Made by a program: the position numbers and the translations under genes
Shown: positions 1 through 14,030 of the stretch, one piece after another
How positions within the stretch are numbered: position 1 is the first letter of the stretch
Layout of the letters: each line of letters opens with the position of its first letter
Assembly (NCBI GenBank): GCA_028023455.1
Contig: JAQFVV010013089.1
Coordinates: 206,858-270,857, forward strand
Direction: 5' to 3'
DNA length: 64,000 bases
Source of the DNA: Epiperipatus broadwayi
Taxonomy: Eukaryota > Onychophora > Udeonychophora > Euonychophora > Peripatidae
The notes under the pieces: model-generated
What the model saw: only the letters and a program-made list of their open reading frames with translations
Told to the model about the DNA's origin: nothing
The model's database searches: none

Positions 1-2138
1 TGAATTCAGCTCTACACTATCAAGAATAAGAAAAAAAATCAAAATAATGATTAAAGGTAAAAAAACGGATATATCTAAAGCAGTAAACTATACATATATC
101 TAAAAATATATGTTTAATTGGAAAATATAAAAATTTTGGACAAAGTGGTAAAAGTAAAAAAAAAAAAAAGAGTCTGCTTTCATGTTACCCCATCAATTAA
201 CCTAGAATAATAAGGCATAATGTTTGAAAACCACTTATTAATTTTATTTCTAAAATAAAATTTAAAAAAATCAAAAGACTTTTATTCCTTTAATCACTGT
301 TTTTGATAGAAGAGTGTAGTTCATTAGAGTATCATTCTATGTTTAGTATTCACAAATCTAAAATGCACCAGTTTTACTCCCAGGCTAGTATTATAAATAA
401 TATCATTTGAAATATTTTGGTGTATACAGATTTGTGATTTATTAATAACAGTTGAGTATATTCAAAAAATTAAAGTAAAGTTTTTTTTAAAAAAAAAACA
501 TTTATAAATTAAACTAGTATTGAAACATTTATAAATTAAACTAATATTGACAGGATTAATGGGAAACAACCTTTCTCTAGTACCCTAAAACAGTTATTTT
601 GGCAAAAGAAAATATAAATTATCTAAATCTTTATGACTAGAAAGATAACTGTCTAAGTTTAGGATCCCTTTTATTTGTCATTAAATTCAAAACATAAAGC
701 TATTGTAAGATATTAATGAAAAGCATTTATCCACATGACTCTTAATATTATGTGATAGCTTTATAATAACATCAAAGGTAATATCTCTACACTTTGCTTT
801 GTTTAAATCATAATAAATTGAAGAAAATATTTAACATATATTCACATGTGTATGCATACATACATTTAAGAAGTGAAATTTAATTATTTATAATATTTAT
901 GTAAAATTTCATTACATATAATGATAACCAAAGATAAAATTATATATATAATGTGTGTATTTGTATAAGTATGTCTCATATTATTAATATGTCCCTATAT
1001 TTTAATAATATTAATGGAGCCAAAATTATTTGTTAACTTTTATTTAGAAAAATACCTGACAAATACAAGAATTAAAGTAATATGTGACTTTTTAAAAAAT
1101 TAAATGCAAACTCATAGTTTGCCATATAATTGTTTATAAATATAATAAATAAAATATATAGTATGTTTATAGTTGTATAGTCTATTTTTATTATGTACTT
1201 CAACTATTAAATATTTGTAGAAAAGTTCATATTTTCTTTACACATTTTAAAATTTGATCAACTGTTTGTTCCATAATTTTCTATATAGGGTTGTTAATAG
1301 TTGAATATGTTTAGAAAAAATTACATAAAGTGTGAAATTTTCTGAAAAGAATTAGTGATTTCATTTGATGATAGAAATAGTTCAACAAAAAACTACAAAT
1401 AACATTTGAAGTATCTAGAGTATTATTAAAATAAATTATATGGAGAATAGATTTCAGCATTATCAGAGTATCCCTGTGAAAAATATAGATTTTTTTACTT
1501 AGTATTACAGATGTTTTTATAGAATCTTAATACTATTTACATAATTCAAGTAAGGAGAAAATATGTGTAATATGATCTTATTTTTTTAAATCAATAGTTG
1601 CCTATAAGAACTGTATAGATTCTAGTATTACTTATGTGGTAATGTCAGTAATGTCTGTTGATATTATTAGACTCCTGTAAAAAATCAGATATCTCATATT
1701 ATTTCAAAAGTCCATACAAATTTTCATTGGTTGATAAATAAGAAAGCAATGATTTTTTTATTCATTTGATTTGCAACAGGTCCAATGCTTACTTTTTTAT
1801 GTATAAGTCTTCATTGTTTGATATCTGGTTTTTCACATCTAACGTTAAAGATATTTCAATTCACAATGAAGTAATATATATAGTTAAGATTGATTTTAGT
1901 AATAATTTTTTTTTACTTTAATTACATTTTTATGCTCCAATGATCGATAATATATCATGAAATAGTAAAAAAAAAAAATATCATGAAATATTAATTTCCC
2001 TGTTAGTTTTACATACCAGTGCTACAAGTAATTGATAAATTGACCTTTCCTGTTTTTTAAGTGATTAAAAATTTCTTGCCAATACTTCTTACCATTTTGT
2101 AAATATTTTATCACTACAATAATATCACTTTATGTCTA
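1..2138. other. AT-rich sequence without a recognised gene
   Basis: I see no exon, RNA gene or mobile-element core here. It is low-complexity AT-rich DNA with short poly-A/T runs. Because the guanylate cyclase exons just to the right run on the minus strand, this stretch is most likely the start of the next intron of that gene. Confidence 0.5.
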
Positions 2139-2209
2139 GCGTTGGTGATTGAGTGGTCAGCATGGCTGCCTTACAAGCAGTTGTTGCGGGTTCGCTTCCC
2201 GGCCAATGC
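2139..2209 (+). tRNA. tRNA-Val(UAC)-like sequence, gene or SINE head
   Basis: The 71 bases fold like a tRNA. The acceptor strands GCGTTGG and CCAATGC pair over 7 bp with one G-U. The anticodon arm has stem CTGC/GCAG around loop CTTACAA, giving anticodon UAC (valine). The T arm contains the B-box-like GGGTTCG and closes with CCCG. The D arm is weak (about 3 bp). A short spacer, a poly-A run and TAA repeats follow at 2220-2250, a typical SINE tail, so a retroposed tRNA or a tRNA-derived SINE is as likely as a working gene. No CCA is encoded. Confidence 0.5.
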
Positions 2210-2383
2210 TTTGACACATGGAAAAAAAAAAGTATATTTTAATAATAATAATAAATAATATCATTTTATTTTGTTTTCATATTGTATTATATATTATCAA
2301 AAATATGGTGTTAAAACAGATAACCTTTTTATCTAATGCCTGTAAAAAAAGATATATATTTCAAAGTATATAAAAATACGTAC

Positions 2384-2513
2384 TTGATTTTAAGCATTTC
2401 TGATGTCTAAATCCACACTTTGGTTCATTTGGTGGAGGTCCTTTATCACCAGGCCAGTGAATAGGTTTTACATTTCTCAAGCTTTCATTTTTACCGAAGA
2501 ATTCTATGACTGT
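2384..2513 (-). CDS. Exon of a receptor-type guanylate cyclase (juxtamembrane end of ectodomain)
   Basis: This internal exon of 130 bp encodes 43 residues plus one base. It contains WPGDKGPPPNEPKCGF, which matches the stretch ending the ligand-binding region of natriuretic-peptide-receptor-like guanylate cyclases (usually WPG..PPPDVPKCGF), just outside the transmembrane helix. The acceptor is the AG at 2515-2514 after a T-rich run, and the best donor is GTACGT beginning at 2383; GTATTT six bases later is a weaker alternative. It joins in phase 0 to the exon at 9531-9622. The family are membrane receptors that make cGMP on peptide binding. The downstream transmembrane, kinase-homology and cyclase exons are not in the window. 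The family call rests on motif recall, not a search. Confidence 0.8.
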
Positions 2514-2818
2514 CTATAAAAATTGTAAAAATTATTCATTACATTATTTTTTTAAGTACTTTTTTTTAGATAACTCGAATTATAAAACTTTATATCAAAT
2601 TTTATGGACTGAAATCTAAAATCACATAATTTGTTTTATAAAAATAAATGAATAAATCAATATAAATAATGCAATAAAAACATGAAAAAATAAATAAATA
2701 GCTAAGTAATTGGATACCAAATTTTATATGGATAGATAGAAAGGAATATTGAGAAATGAATAGAAATATATTATATATATATATATATGATTAAATGTTG
2801 ACAAATACTATACTAAAC

Positions 2819-3190
<372 letters not shown>

Positions 3191-3284
3191 ACTGACTGAC
3201 AGATACATAGATAGGAAATAGATGGTTGTATAAAAAGTTGGAATATATATATATGTAATGATATAGATATCCTATATTATTTAA

Positions 3285-4075
3285 TAAGCTTGCCAATTGC
3301 TCATAACTAGCATTTCAAAATATTCCTAACCCCACACCGGTTTCTGCTACTGGCATGGATGCTAGGATATCCAAGCATTAGATTTAGAATGTCATGGCCA
3401 GCACTTTATCTAATGGTTAACTATTAAGTAGAAAATCTGAAATTTTCAGAAGTCCATATGTCCTCAAATTCAGCTATTTAATTTAAATAGCCATATGGGA
3501 CTGAATTAAGTTTAGATACACCATATATTAGTAGCTTTAGAAATATAAAATTGCCAAAGCCTTAATAGCAAAAAATATAATTGCAAAAAATCAAGTCATA
3601 CATTACATGACCTAATTTAACAAGCTTGTATTATAAATGTTATCTAATGAGCTTGCCAATAGTTTTTAACAAGCTTTTCAGAATATATTTTTTGCTAGCA
3701 AGACTTTGACGATTTTATATTGCTAAAGCGATTAATATATGATGCATCTAAATTTAGTTCAGTCCATGTGGCTATTTAAGTTAGATATCTGGATTTAAGG
3801 ACATATGGATATCTGAAAATTTCAGATGTTTTATTTAATAATTAACCATTAAATAAAGTGCTGAGATTGACCTGGTATTTTAAATATAATGCTTGAATAT
3901 ATCCTAGCACCTCGCTAAGGAAGCCAGAGTCAGAAACTTGTCTGGAGTTAGAGATATTCTGAAAAGCTTATTAAGAGATATTGACAAGATCATTAGATAA
4001 CATTTGTAATACAAGCTTGTTAAATTAGATTATGTGATATATGACTTGATTTTTTTTTTCAATAATAATATTCTG
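3285..4075. mobile_element. Foldback repeat, older relative of the hammerhead families
   Basis: Two inverted arms of roughly 350 bp (about 3285-3660 and 3700-4075) match each other when one is reversed, for example the AAGCTTG / TTAGATAACATTTATAATAC blocks and the CTGAAATTTTCAGA block. The same blocks recur at 60310-61575. TA-rich runs bound it on both sides. Each arm has a decayed copy of the hammerhead-like core. No coding sequence was seen. Confidence 0.75.
3909..3950 (+). ncRNA. Decayed hammerhead ribozyme relic
   Basis: CCTCG, CTAAGGA (for CTGANGA) at 3915-3921 and GAAA at 3933-3936 keep the spacing of the cores in the related repeats, but the G of CUGA is lost, so it should be inactive. 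The opposite arm has a worse relic on the minus strand at about 3333-3375. Confidence 0.4.
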
Positions 4076-4086
4076 ATATATATATA

Positions 4087-7000
4087 TTCTAACCGTGCCC
4101 GCCGTCGACCTCGTACTTCCACTTACAAATAAATAGATTACTATATTTAATGTCACTGGGTTCTAGCTCTAATAATTAAATGTTACATTAAAAAATGTTT
4201 TACTAGCTCAAATTTCTTAAAAATTAACTTAGGTTCTGTTTTAAAGTAAATTAACATAAAGATTTAATGTACTCATGAGACGAGAAGTGGAAATACGAGT
4301 TGGCAAGGTAGATCACATTGAGCCAATATCCCACAGGATACCACCTCAATGGCATAAGAACACTATCCCCCCTTTATACTATTATTTCAAATAATAACTA
4401 CATAGTATTCTTATGACTTTCGCAACGTCTACTTACTAAGGCTCATTTAATAACTATAATATTAATTCTGTTATCTTTAATAATAATAATCATCATCTAG
4501 CTCAATAAATTATAATCTCAGGTTCTTAATCTTTATTTATACTTCCACAAAATGCGGTAGCACATATGGTAAGGGATTTTATGCCATATCTACTACACTG
4601 CAATTAATAACAATAATGATTACAATCTTTCTTACTTAATCAAATTGGTATAAATTTCTTTTATTGCAAATTTATTACCATAATAAATCAATCAATATCA
4701 ATATCATCTTTTGTCTTTAAACAATAAAGTAAACTAAGAAGTGGTAGTGTTTAGATAATCTGATAAATAAAGTAAGTGGCAATTAATAGCATATAATTTA
4801 TCAAAATATTAGGATAGTGGATTTATGACCAATAACTTAATGCAATTTTATAATTACTTAATTATAAGAACATCAATAATAATTAAGATTAAACATATTT
4901 TTAGTTATCTTTTGTGCAAAATGTACTTCAGTGGTTGTGAAAACATTCTGTGAATTTGTACCATGATGTAGTGAAAACAATACCCAGACACAAGTTTTAA
5001 TAAAACAAATTTAACAAAGTTTATTAACATCAAATAAATTTAAGTAAAAATAAAACAAATCTATTTACATCTTATTTACAACGAATATCCTTCTTTCCTT
5101 ACACATGACAAATGTTAATTCTACAATTTTGTACTTCTTTATAGTTAATCCAATCATTATACATTTCAAAAATTATTTTAGTTATTTTCTTTAGGTTTAT
5201 CACACTATTTATTTGAACTACTTATGGGTAACAACATTTTTTATCTTTTAAATATACTAAATTTACAATATTCTAAATTTATTTTTGTGGATCAATATTT
5301 TATAACGTCACACTTTATAATCAATATGGTCTTAAAAAAAAAAGAAAATTTACATTTCTTGTTACTTTAAACAAATTACACAGCATATTATTAAATATTA
5401 TGATTAACTTTAATGTTTGTTCTCCCATACTCATATAAATTATAATGCGTTTTTGCATAAGCCATACTCCTGTATAATATTATAATGTGTTTAAATATCA
5501 CCTTGTTACAATTTCAAATATATGATAATAATTATCAAGTGTTATAGTATTTTTAAATATGCAACACTTATCTCTTTAAAAATATAATTAATAATAAAAG
5601 AGCGTGAAAATATATTTTAATATTTTGTATATTCTCATTTGATATACTTTTACAAAAAATTATAGTTTATTTCTAAATTAAAATGATTCTATAACTTCTT
5701 CCATTATTTAGGACATCTGTATCTTTCTTTCAATGGTTATAATCTATTCTTAGTTAACTCTTAACTATTCTTATTCCAAGTAAAATCATAACATACATTC
5801 TAAAATATCTATTGTTTTCCTTTCAATAAACTTATCATAAACGATGTAGTAGCACGAAATACAGATTAAGATAGCGAAAGATGTATAGGATATTGGGAAG
5901 AAAGATGGATAACTTGTTTTCAATGTACTTCAAGAATGCATGGAACAGTGTGAACAGGTTCGACATTTATTGTCTATTAACCCTTAAGATAAGAAAGTGA
6001 TGTGGCAGCTATTTATTTAGCTTTACCAAACATCAAGGCAACTCACACGAAATATAAAATAACACTGTCCAAGACAACATATGTATCAGTCGTAGGGCTA
6101 CGTTAACTACGCTGATTATCACCTATAAAATGAAATGTGGATCAGCCATAGGGCTATGTTAACTATGCTGATTCTCTCACAAAACTACTTATTTCCATTC
6201 CCTGTATCATCCTAGATTTTCATACATCATCTTGGTTTCCAAATCACCCCTGTACTCCCAAGTCACTACCCAAATTATCTCTCTAGATTTTCACTATATC
6301 AAACATCGATAAATACAAACAACTTTTAAAAAAACAACAAACAAGATTCGCGAATATGAAAATCATTTCTCTATTCCTTAAGAATAATTTATCTCGCTTT
6401 ATAACACTGTATGTTCATTACCTACATTTTTGTTAAAACAATATTCAAACATCCCAATAGGAAAAATCAATAGAAAATGTAATATAATCATCGATTATAT
6501 TAAATTATTATTTATCAACAAATAAAATGACTATCGTATGCATATTTTCAAAAATCTAATCACATCTCAAAATGTTTCAATGTGTTGTTTTAAATGCGTT
6601 TTATAATAATAATAATAATAATAAAACTTTTGTACTACATTCATTTAATTTTCGGCTGATCTAAATAAATAAAACATACATTATATCATCAATAATTATA
6701 AATGTTACCAAAAAACAATTGTTATCTTCGGATTAGGCTTTGCAGTAGGCTTCTTTTCCTTCCTTCGAGCATCGCAAATATACAATTACACACATACAAT
6801 TTTATTAAAAAACATTCAAAATCAAACATATTTCATATAATATTATATATACCAAAATTAATGTATTTTGTTTCCCTATCGTTTTCTGAAACCTAATGCT
6901 TATAATAATAATAAAAAATAATTCAAACCATAATTAAATATTTTTCTGATGGTAAATCTTGTTTAGTCCCATAATATTACTCTTCTTCTTTTATCTGAAT

Positions 7001-8747
7001 GTTCTCCATTATGACTCTCAAAGTTTTAAAATAACTTGGTTCATTTAATAAATTTGTTTAGACGATCTTTAATTTTAGCTTTTAGCATCAGATTATTAAA
7101 ATATATTTTAATTAGATATCCCTCGAAGTTTTTTTTTAATGTTCTAGCAAATATTCCCTTGGCGCGTCGATGCATCTTTCTCCTTTTTAATTAGACTACG
7201 AATATTTAATACTTTAGGTACCAATTGCATTTTATGGATCCAATATTTTTTATATTCCTCTTCCGTATTTTTCTTTATACAAATATTTCTCTTTAGCAAG
7301 CTTTATTTCATTCATTCTTAATTTTATGTACATTATTTTTTGATCTTTAACTATTTTTTTTTTTCTAGAGTATACTTCTTTTTCGGGTCATCTTAAAGAA
7401 AGCAATTCCAATAATTTTAATTTTAAAATTATATTTGTCCATTTATTCTTAGATGAATCATAATGATTTTTATATTTTATTCTCTTTCTGAACTTTGCGC
7501 ACAATGTCTTTTCATCTATATTACACGCGTAAAAGCAGTTTCCTTTGGATACACTATATAAGCGGTATCAATGAACAATATAAACAATTTTGAAATGTTA
7601 TAAACTTTAAAACTGGTTTTAAAGAATCTATCCATATTTTTTACTGAAAATTCCGACTGTACTTCTATAGAATTCACTGGCAGGTTCGATTAAGTTAGTG
7701 ATACATAATTTATGAAAACTTTAAAAATATTTATTTTAAGACTCTCTCTATGATCTTTAAAATTGTCAGTTAATTTGTTCTAATGATATTATTAGAATTA
7801 TATTGAAAAATTGAATAAATTGGAGAAAAGAAATTATTAGAGAGCTCAAAATTTTTACCTCTTCACTCGAGTCTGTCAATTCTTGTTCTCTTCGATTATA
7901 CAATTAATTGGCACGATTTTGGGAGTCTGCCAAGCTCTATTACTATTGGTCAATCCTACTTGGATTTATAAATAATTTTCTAAAGTTTTAAACTGATAAT
8001 GTAACACTTAAACACTATCTAATTATTATTTAAAACTAATTATTATATTTAAATCAATTTAAACACTTTTAAAACAATTTTCAAAACAATATTTAATAAA
8101 ATTATTCACTACTTATTTTTATTATGATGTTTAATAAATTCTATCCATTTCTACTATAATATTATTTAAATACTTTAAAATATTGGTATTAATTGAAACA
8201 AGTGCTTGTATAAAAATATTCCAGACAATTACGTAATCGTTTCCGGTGTTTTGTCTATTTTTGTCTGTCTTAATAAATTTACTGCACTTATATTATATAA
8301 AAAAATTTTATATAAAATTTTGAAGAAATAATTTAGAAAAAATATAGAAATAAATACAATTCTCAACATCATAATATTTACTATTCAAATACATTACACT
8401 AATTTTTATTATTTAATATAGTTTATAAATTTAAATACTATATAATATTAATTTATTCTAAGTTTTAAAGTTATTAAAATTGACTTATTAAATACATTTT
8501 TATTACTGATAGCTGTGTTATTTTAATATGGCCAGCTTTTACAACCATATGAGCAATTCTTTACTCTTTATTTAACTAATTTTTTAAATGATTTTACGTA
8601 TCAGGTATTTGCTTTAGCTTTAAATTGCACTTTACAGACTCTTATAAATTTAATATATTCAATACATCAATAAATATATTCTCAAATTTAAAATTTTTTA
8701 GTAATTGACCATTATAACTATTTCTTGACCTATAGAAAAGGGTACAA
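4087..8747. mobile_element. 4.66-kb interspersed repeat, copy 1
   Basis: It is nearly identical along its whole length to 28411-33064. Both copies start with TTCTAACCGTGCCCGCCGTC directly after a TA run and end at GGTACAA directly before a TA run. Near the left end 4098-4125 is an imperfect inverted match to 4280-4307, both with CTCGTA(C/T)TTCCACTT in one orientation. I find no long open frame. A 60-codon minus-strand frame (about 7130-7310 here, intact only in copy 2) and a 64-codon plus-strand frame at 6702-6896 have no family I recognise. There are no clear terminal inverted repeats or LTRs, so the class is unresolved. It lies inside the guanylate cyclase intron. Confidence 0.8.
6085..6172 (+). 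repeat. Pair of covarying hairpins inside the 4.66-kb repeat
   Basis: Two 32-base blocks at about 6085-6116 and 6141-6172 have the same plan: ATCAG, an inner stem strand, GGCTA(C/T)GTTAA, the second inner strand, CTGAT. The inner stem is CGTAG/CTACG in the first and CATAG/CTATG in the second, a compensatory G-C to A-T change. The same pair exists in the other copy near 30402-30490. Confidence 0.6.
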
Positions 8748-8805
8748 TATATATATATATATGGATAGAGAGCCAAATATGTAAATAGATAAATGAATGA
8801 GAGAC

Positions 8806-9322
<517 letters not shown>

Positions 9323-9530
9323 CAGAAGGAATGTTGGTGAAATAGTAAAATAGGGTGGAAATCAGAGATTTAGACTAGTCAACTAGTTGTATAATGGGAG
9401 TGACTCATCAGACAGAAAATCAAATTTAATAGAGAGACAAATAAGAAGATGAATAGACAGAATAACACAGACAAATCTCAAATTTTCGAACATTTTAATG
9501 TTCAAATAAAAAAATCAAACTATAATTTAC

Positions 9531-9622
9531 CTCATATTTTCCAGTTTTTGGATTAAGATCAAGTAATACAAAGTCACATTTTTGATCTCCATTAGGTCCA
9601 ATAAAAAATTCTCCTGCTGGTC
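9531..9622 (-). CDS. Exon of a receptor-type guanylate cyclase (ligand-binding region)
   Basis: This 92-bp internal exon contributes two bases of a split codon and then 30 codons. It reads GPAGEFFIGPNGDQ, then KCDFVLLDLNPKTGKYE. This matches the G.tG....D.nGDr..dysLLD.np.tG.f pattern near the end of the extracellular ligand-binding fold of natriuretic-peptide-receptor-type guanylate cyclases. The acceptor is TTTAATCAG ending at 9623 and the donor is GAG/GTAAAT at 9531/9530. Splicing to 2384-2513 gives a continuous frame (GKYE then TVIEFFG). The preceding exon must end one base into a Gly-type codon and was not located. Confidence 0.8.
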
Positions 9623-11132
9623 CTGATTAAAATTAATAAGTAATTAATAATAATGTCAATAATAATGATTTGTTAAATTACATTTAACTAAGAAAAATAA
9701 AAAGAATATTTTTAAAAAAACTTTTATTTTGCTATTTTCTTTGTATTTTATATATTATAGACATACTGTGTGCGTGTTTTGCATATAATTATTTTAATGT
9801 GAATATAAAAAAAATTAAAGATTAAAGTAAAGATTAACATTAGCAATTAACAATTTTAGAAGCACGTTTACTTATTTTTCATAATCAGTCTCATTTGTCA
9901 AAACTTAATTTATGAGAAGTAAATATCACAGTGTTAAAAAGTCATATATTTTAATGTGTGATCTTTGATATTAATTAAAAATTTATGTTTTTACTTGTAA
10001 AAATTGATTCCTTAACTTTTCTTTTATCATGTCTTTTTTCTTCATGAACAATTCTAACATCATACAAATTAAAATTAAAAAGTAAAATTACAAATTTTCT
10101 CCAAGTACTTTCCATTGTCATTAGCAACATTCAAAAATTTTTATTTGTTGGGAAAACGTCATTATATAATATTCTACGATTTATGAATTTTATTGTTCCT
10201 GTTTTGCTTATTAATTAAAGATTTCCTATTTTTATTTATAAAAATTGCTTCCTTCATTGAAAACTTTGCTTCATTGACTTTCCCTTTATTATGATTTCTT
10301 TCTTACACTGAAACACACAGGCTTATTATGTATCTGTATCTATATATGTAATATATAGGGTAATGAAAAATTCTAATGTCGAACAGATTAAAATTATAAA
10401 GTATCTCAATAACAAAGAGAGCAGAGGCTGTTTTAATTTATCAGACGTTATTTTAATTGTTTTTCAATATTGCATCCCAACTTTCCAATATATAAAACAT
10501 TAGATTAACATCATAATTTGATATACAATATATATATATATATTGTAACGATATACAAATATGACGTTACATCATTTTCAAATATAAAAAAAGTTTGATA
10601 AATAAAATCGCTCTCAACTAAAAATAAAAAAATCAATAAATGAAATTTTATTTAATGAATTTAATTTGTCTTTCCTTATCGAATTTATTATGAACATAAT
10701 AATTTTAACATCCATTATGTTTATAATATCAACAACCCTAAGAAATAATTAAATCCACTGGATGACGTGCAAAGATGGCAGTATTAATTTCTAAATGATG
10801 ATGATCGGACGTTAATAAGTTTTTCAAAAGTAAACTTTCCAGTTAGATTTGACCCCTGAGAGTTTCGTTTTTTATTTTGTTTCATAGAAATTGAAAAACA
10901 AAGTACTTTTAGGAGGACTTGTACTTATAAATCATCATTATCAACACATTGGTTAATGATATATATATATCTGAATTTAAACATCTTATAAAATTTTCAT
11001 TAATCTTTTACCTAGTACAAATCTTTATTTGAATCAAAACTTACAGCACATATTTAATACATTATTGTATATTTTTAGTTTCTGTTTCAAATGTGTTTAC
11101 TGTTCCATATTTATCATTACATTATATATCGA
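9623..11132. other. AT-rich sequence, probably intron
   Basis: No exon, RNA gene or repeat core was recognised. It follows the guanylate cyclase exon in the upstream direction of that gene. Confidence 0.45.
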
Positions 11133-12072
11133 AATAATTTATTCCTTTGGAATATATTTTATTGTTGTGAATTAAGATGATGTGCAGAATTTTTTTTATT
11201 AATTTAGAAGTGTGACATCATTAATATTTTAATAAATTGAATTATTATTATTATTATTTGAAGGCATTATATACTTTTTATAAATAAAAATTGATTTTAT
11301 TAAATGTGAATTTAAAAAGAAATTGAATTGTTTAATTTAAAAATATTAATTTTAAAGAATTGACAATTATTTGTTTCAAATATACTTTTAAAAGTGACTG
11401 AAAAATTATTATTGTTCAATTGGCAAGTAGTCAAGAATGATTTTTTCTCAAAAAACAACTAATTTGATCATGTGAACAGAATCATCAGCCTTTGAATTGA
11501 AATAGAAAACATTGAATTTTAAAATCTCAAAATGAAATTTTAAATAAATAGTTTTTATCCCAAGAATTTGGGAACCAAAGTTTAAATAGATAATCTACTT
11601 ATTCATGTTTTCATTTATTATAAATAGGATTACTTCATAATAAGCACTTGCAAAATCATAATACATATCTTCTATATTTCAAATGAAACATCATTAAGAA
11701 ATAAAGATCATCTGCTATATCTTAAATTTGGTGAACATTAACAATTTCTACTGATGAATGAGTTAAAATTACAAAACAACTTATAAATCATTATTAAATT
11801 TTTTAAATTTATAATAAATTGTTTTTCACATAAATATTATGCCATTATCAATTCTTTCAAATTATCACTTATTAAATATTATATTGATCACTATGCATTT
11901 AATTAACAAATCTATATGCAAGTATTATTGTCAAAATATTTTAAATATAATATTCAAAAATAATATAGATGCAATAAATGATAGTTTATTTTATTTTATA
12001 GATGTCATATTTTAATACAGATTATGAAATATACAATCTATATTATTTAATGATATTTATAATTTTAAATTC

Positions 12073-12500
12073 TTGATAAAATAAAAAAGTCTTTTACTCA
12101 TTTGATGATTTCATCTCTCTTTTTAGTAATAATTCCATATTTTTTTCCTATTGTAGATATAAATTTCCTAACAATACCAAAATGTTTTATCCTGTTAAGA
12201 CTTTTATTTCCTTCTACAGATTTTCTTGCTAGTTCACAGTTATACTTTCTTCTATCATTTTCAACTCTTTTCCACATCATTTTATAAAATTTAAGATATT
12301 CAATCCTTTTTACTGCATCATTTTTGTATAACTTCATATTCCTTATTTTCTTCATAAACTATCTAGTCTCGGTAGAAATTTTATTGGTCAGTTGCTCTTT
12401 TTTTTATCAGGTATCATTGTTGTAGTTTTTAAAAGTGTATCAGTTATTTTCATATTAATTTAATTCAAATCTGAATCATGTTCAAAATCTACTAATACTT
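12073..12500 (-). pseudogene. RTE-type LINE, inverted 5-prime part
   Basis: Read on the minus strand this is the segment between endonuclease and reverse transcriptase of the LINE: TDTLLKTTT, then LTNKISTETR after a frameshift, then the basic region RRKYNCELARKSVE, ending with TKKRDEIIK and VKDF at about 12075. The reading continues, in sense, in the oppositely oriented segment that starts at about 12505. It has in-frame stops and one frameshift. The layout is that of a 5-prime inversion made during target-primed reverse transcription. Confidence 0.8.
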
Positions 12501-12504
12501 GAAA

Positions 12505-14030
12505 TTATATAGTAATAAAGAACAAGTATCTCCTATATTTATTACATCTTCCAAATTGCCTAGAATTTTAAATGAAGAAGTGAAACATGCAATTAAATGT
12601 ATGGAAAGAGGAAAGGCTTGAGGTAATGATAGAATTATAATTGATATATTAAAAGAAGCAGGTGAATAAATAGAAATTTTTTAGCAAAGTTATATACCAA
12701 ACATCTAAATGATAAAGATGTACCAGTTGATTGGAAGAATGCAGTATTAATATTAATATTTAAAAAAGATGATAAAGAAGATATTAAAAATTACAGACCT
12801 ATCCATCTTTTATGAATTTTATACAAACTTTTTACCAAGATAATTACAACTCGTCTACAGAGAGCATTGGATTTCCACCAACCAAGAGAACAAGCTGAAT
12901 TTAAAAGTGGTTTTTGTACAGTAGATAATATCCAGGTATTGAGAGAAGTTGTAGAAAGTACAAATGAATATGAGTTGTTATTATGCTTTGGATTTGTCGA
13001 TTATGAAAAGGCATTTGATTCTATGAACATTTCTTCAGTGATTAAAGCATTGGATCATCAAGGAATAGACCCAGGATATTGTCATTATTTTAAAAAGTAT
13101 TTATAAAAATGCAACAACAACTAGATTACATAATTATATTGGGAAAGTCAACATTGAGAAGGGTATAAGACAGAGTGACTCCATATCTCCACAACTTTTT
13201 ACAGCAGTGCTGCAAGAACTATTTTGTGAATTAAAATGGGAAACTAAAGGAGTGAAAGTAAATGGAGGTTATTTAAGTCATTTAGATTTTGCAGATGATG
13301 TAGTTATTTTTGAAAATAATGCTTTAGAGCTGCAGGAAATGTTGCAGGAGTTATCAGATGAAAGTAGGAAAGTAGGACTAAAGATTTCTCAAAACATGAA
13401 AATAAAGATTGATTATGATGAGTTAGAAGAAGTTAACAGTTACAAATATATTGGTCAGATTATTAATACAGATGGAAACATAATGGATGAAATTAATCAT
13501 AGAATTAAATTTGTTTGGAATGCTTTTGGCTGAAATAACTTGATACTAAAAAGAAGTATGCCTATGTGTTTGAAAAGGAAGGTTTTTAATAAATGTGTTT
13601 TACCAGTTCTTGCTTATGGATCTGAGACATGGACACTTAATAGAAGAGCAATACAGAAACTTCATATCACTCAAAGAATTATGGAGAATTTTATGTTGAG
13701 AGTAACATGAAGAGATCAAAAATGGAATATATGAGTTAAGAGAACAAATAGGTGTTAATGACCTCATTGAAAAAATTAAAAGATTGAAATGGAATTGGGC
13801 TGGACATATTGCTAGAAGAGATGATAATAGATGGACAATTGAAATCTTAAACTGGATTCCAAGATATTGTAAAAGACCCAGAAAGAGACAACATGTGAGA
13901 TGGATGAATGAAATAAGAAAATACTCAGGGGTGATGTGGAGAAAAGAAGCTAAAGATTGGAGAAGATGGATTGAACTTGGAGAGACCTTCATCCTTCAGT
14001 GGATTAATAATGGTTGATGATGATAATAAT
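12505..14030 (+). pseudogene. RTE-type LINE reverse transcriptase, degenerate
   Basis: This is a broken endonuclease-reverse transcriptase open frame of the RTE group. In order: YSNKEQVSP and LNEEVKHAIKCMERGKA (about 12505-12620), KNYRPI at 12790, FVDYEKAFDS at about 12996-13023, GIRQSDSISPQLFTAVLQE (about 13161-13220), the catalytic FADD at 13288-13299, YGSETWTLNRRAIQ at about 13615, and the C-terminal KWNWAGHIARR..RW block at 13787-13835. Several stops and a frameshift make it non-functional. The 3-prime end is a GATGATAATAAT tail at 14015-14030, usual for this group. The flanking host copies of about 9-10 bp (TAATTTTAA) look like target-site duplications. Confidence 0.92.

Noticed and set aside
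6702-6896. 64-codon frame identical at 6702-6896 and 31026-31220
   Set aside because: Identity is explained by the recent duplication of the whole 4.66-kb repeat. It has no motif and atypical composition for a protein.
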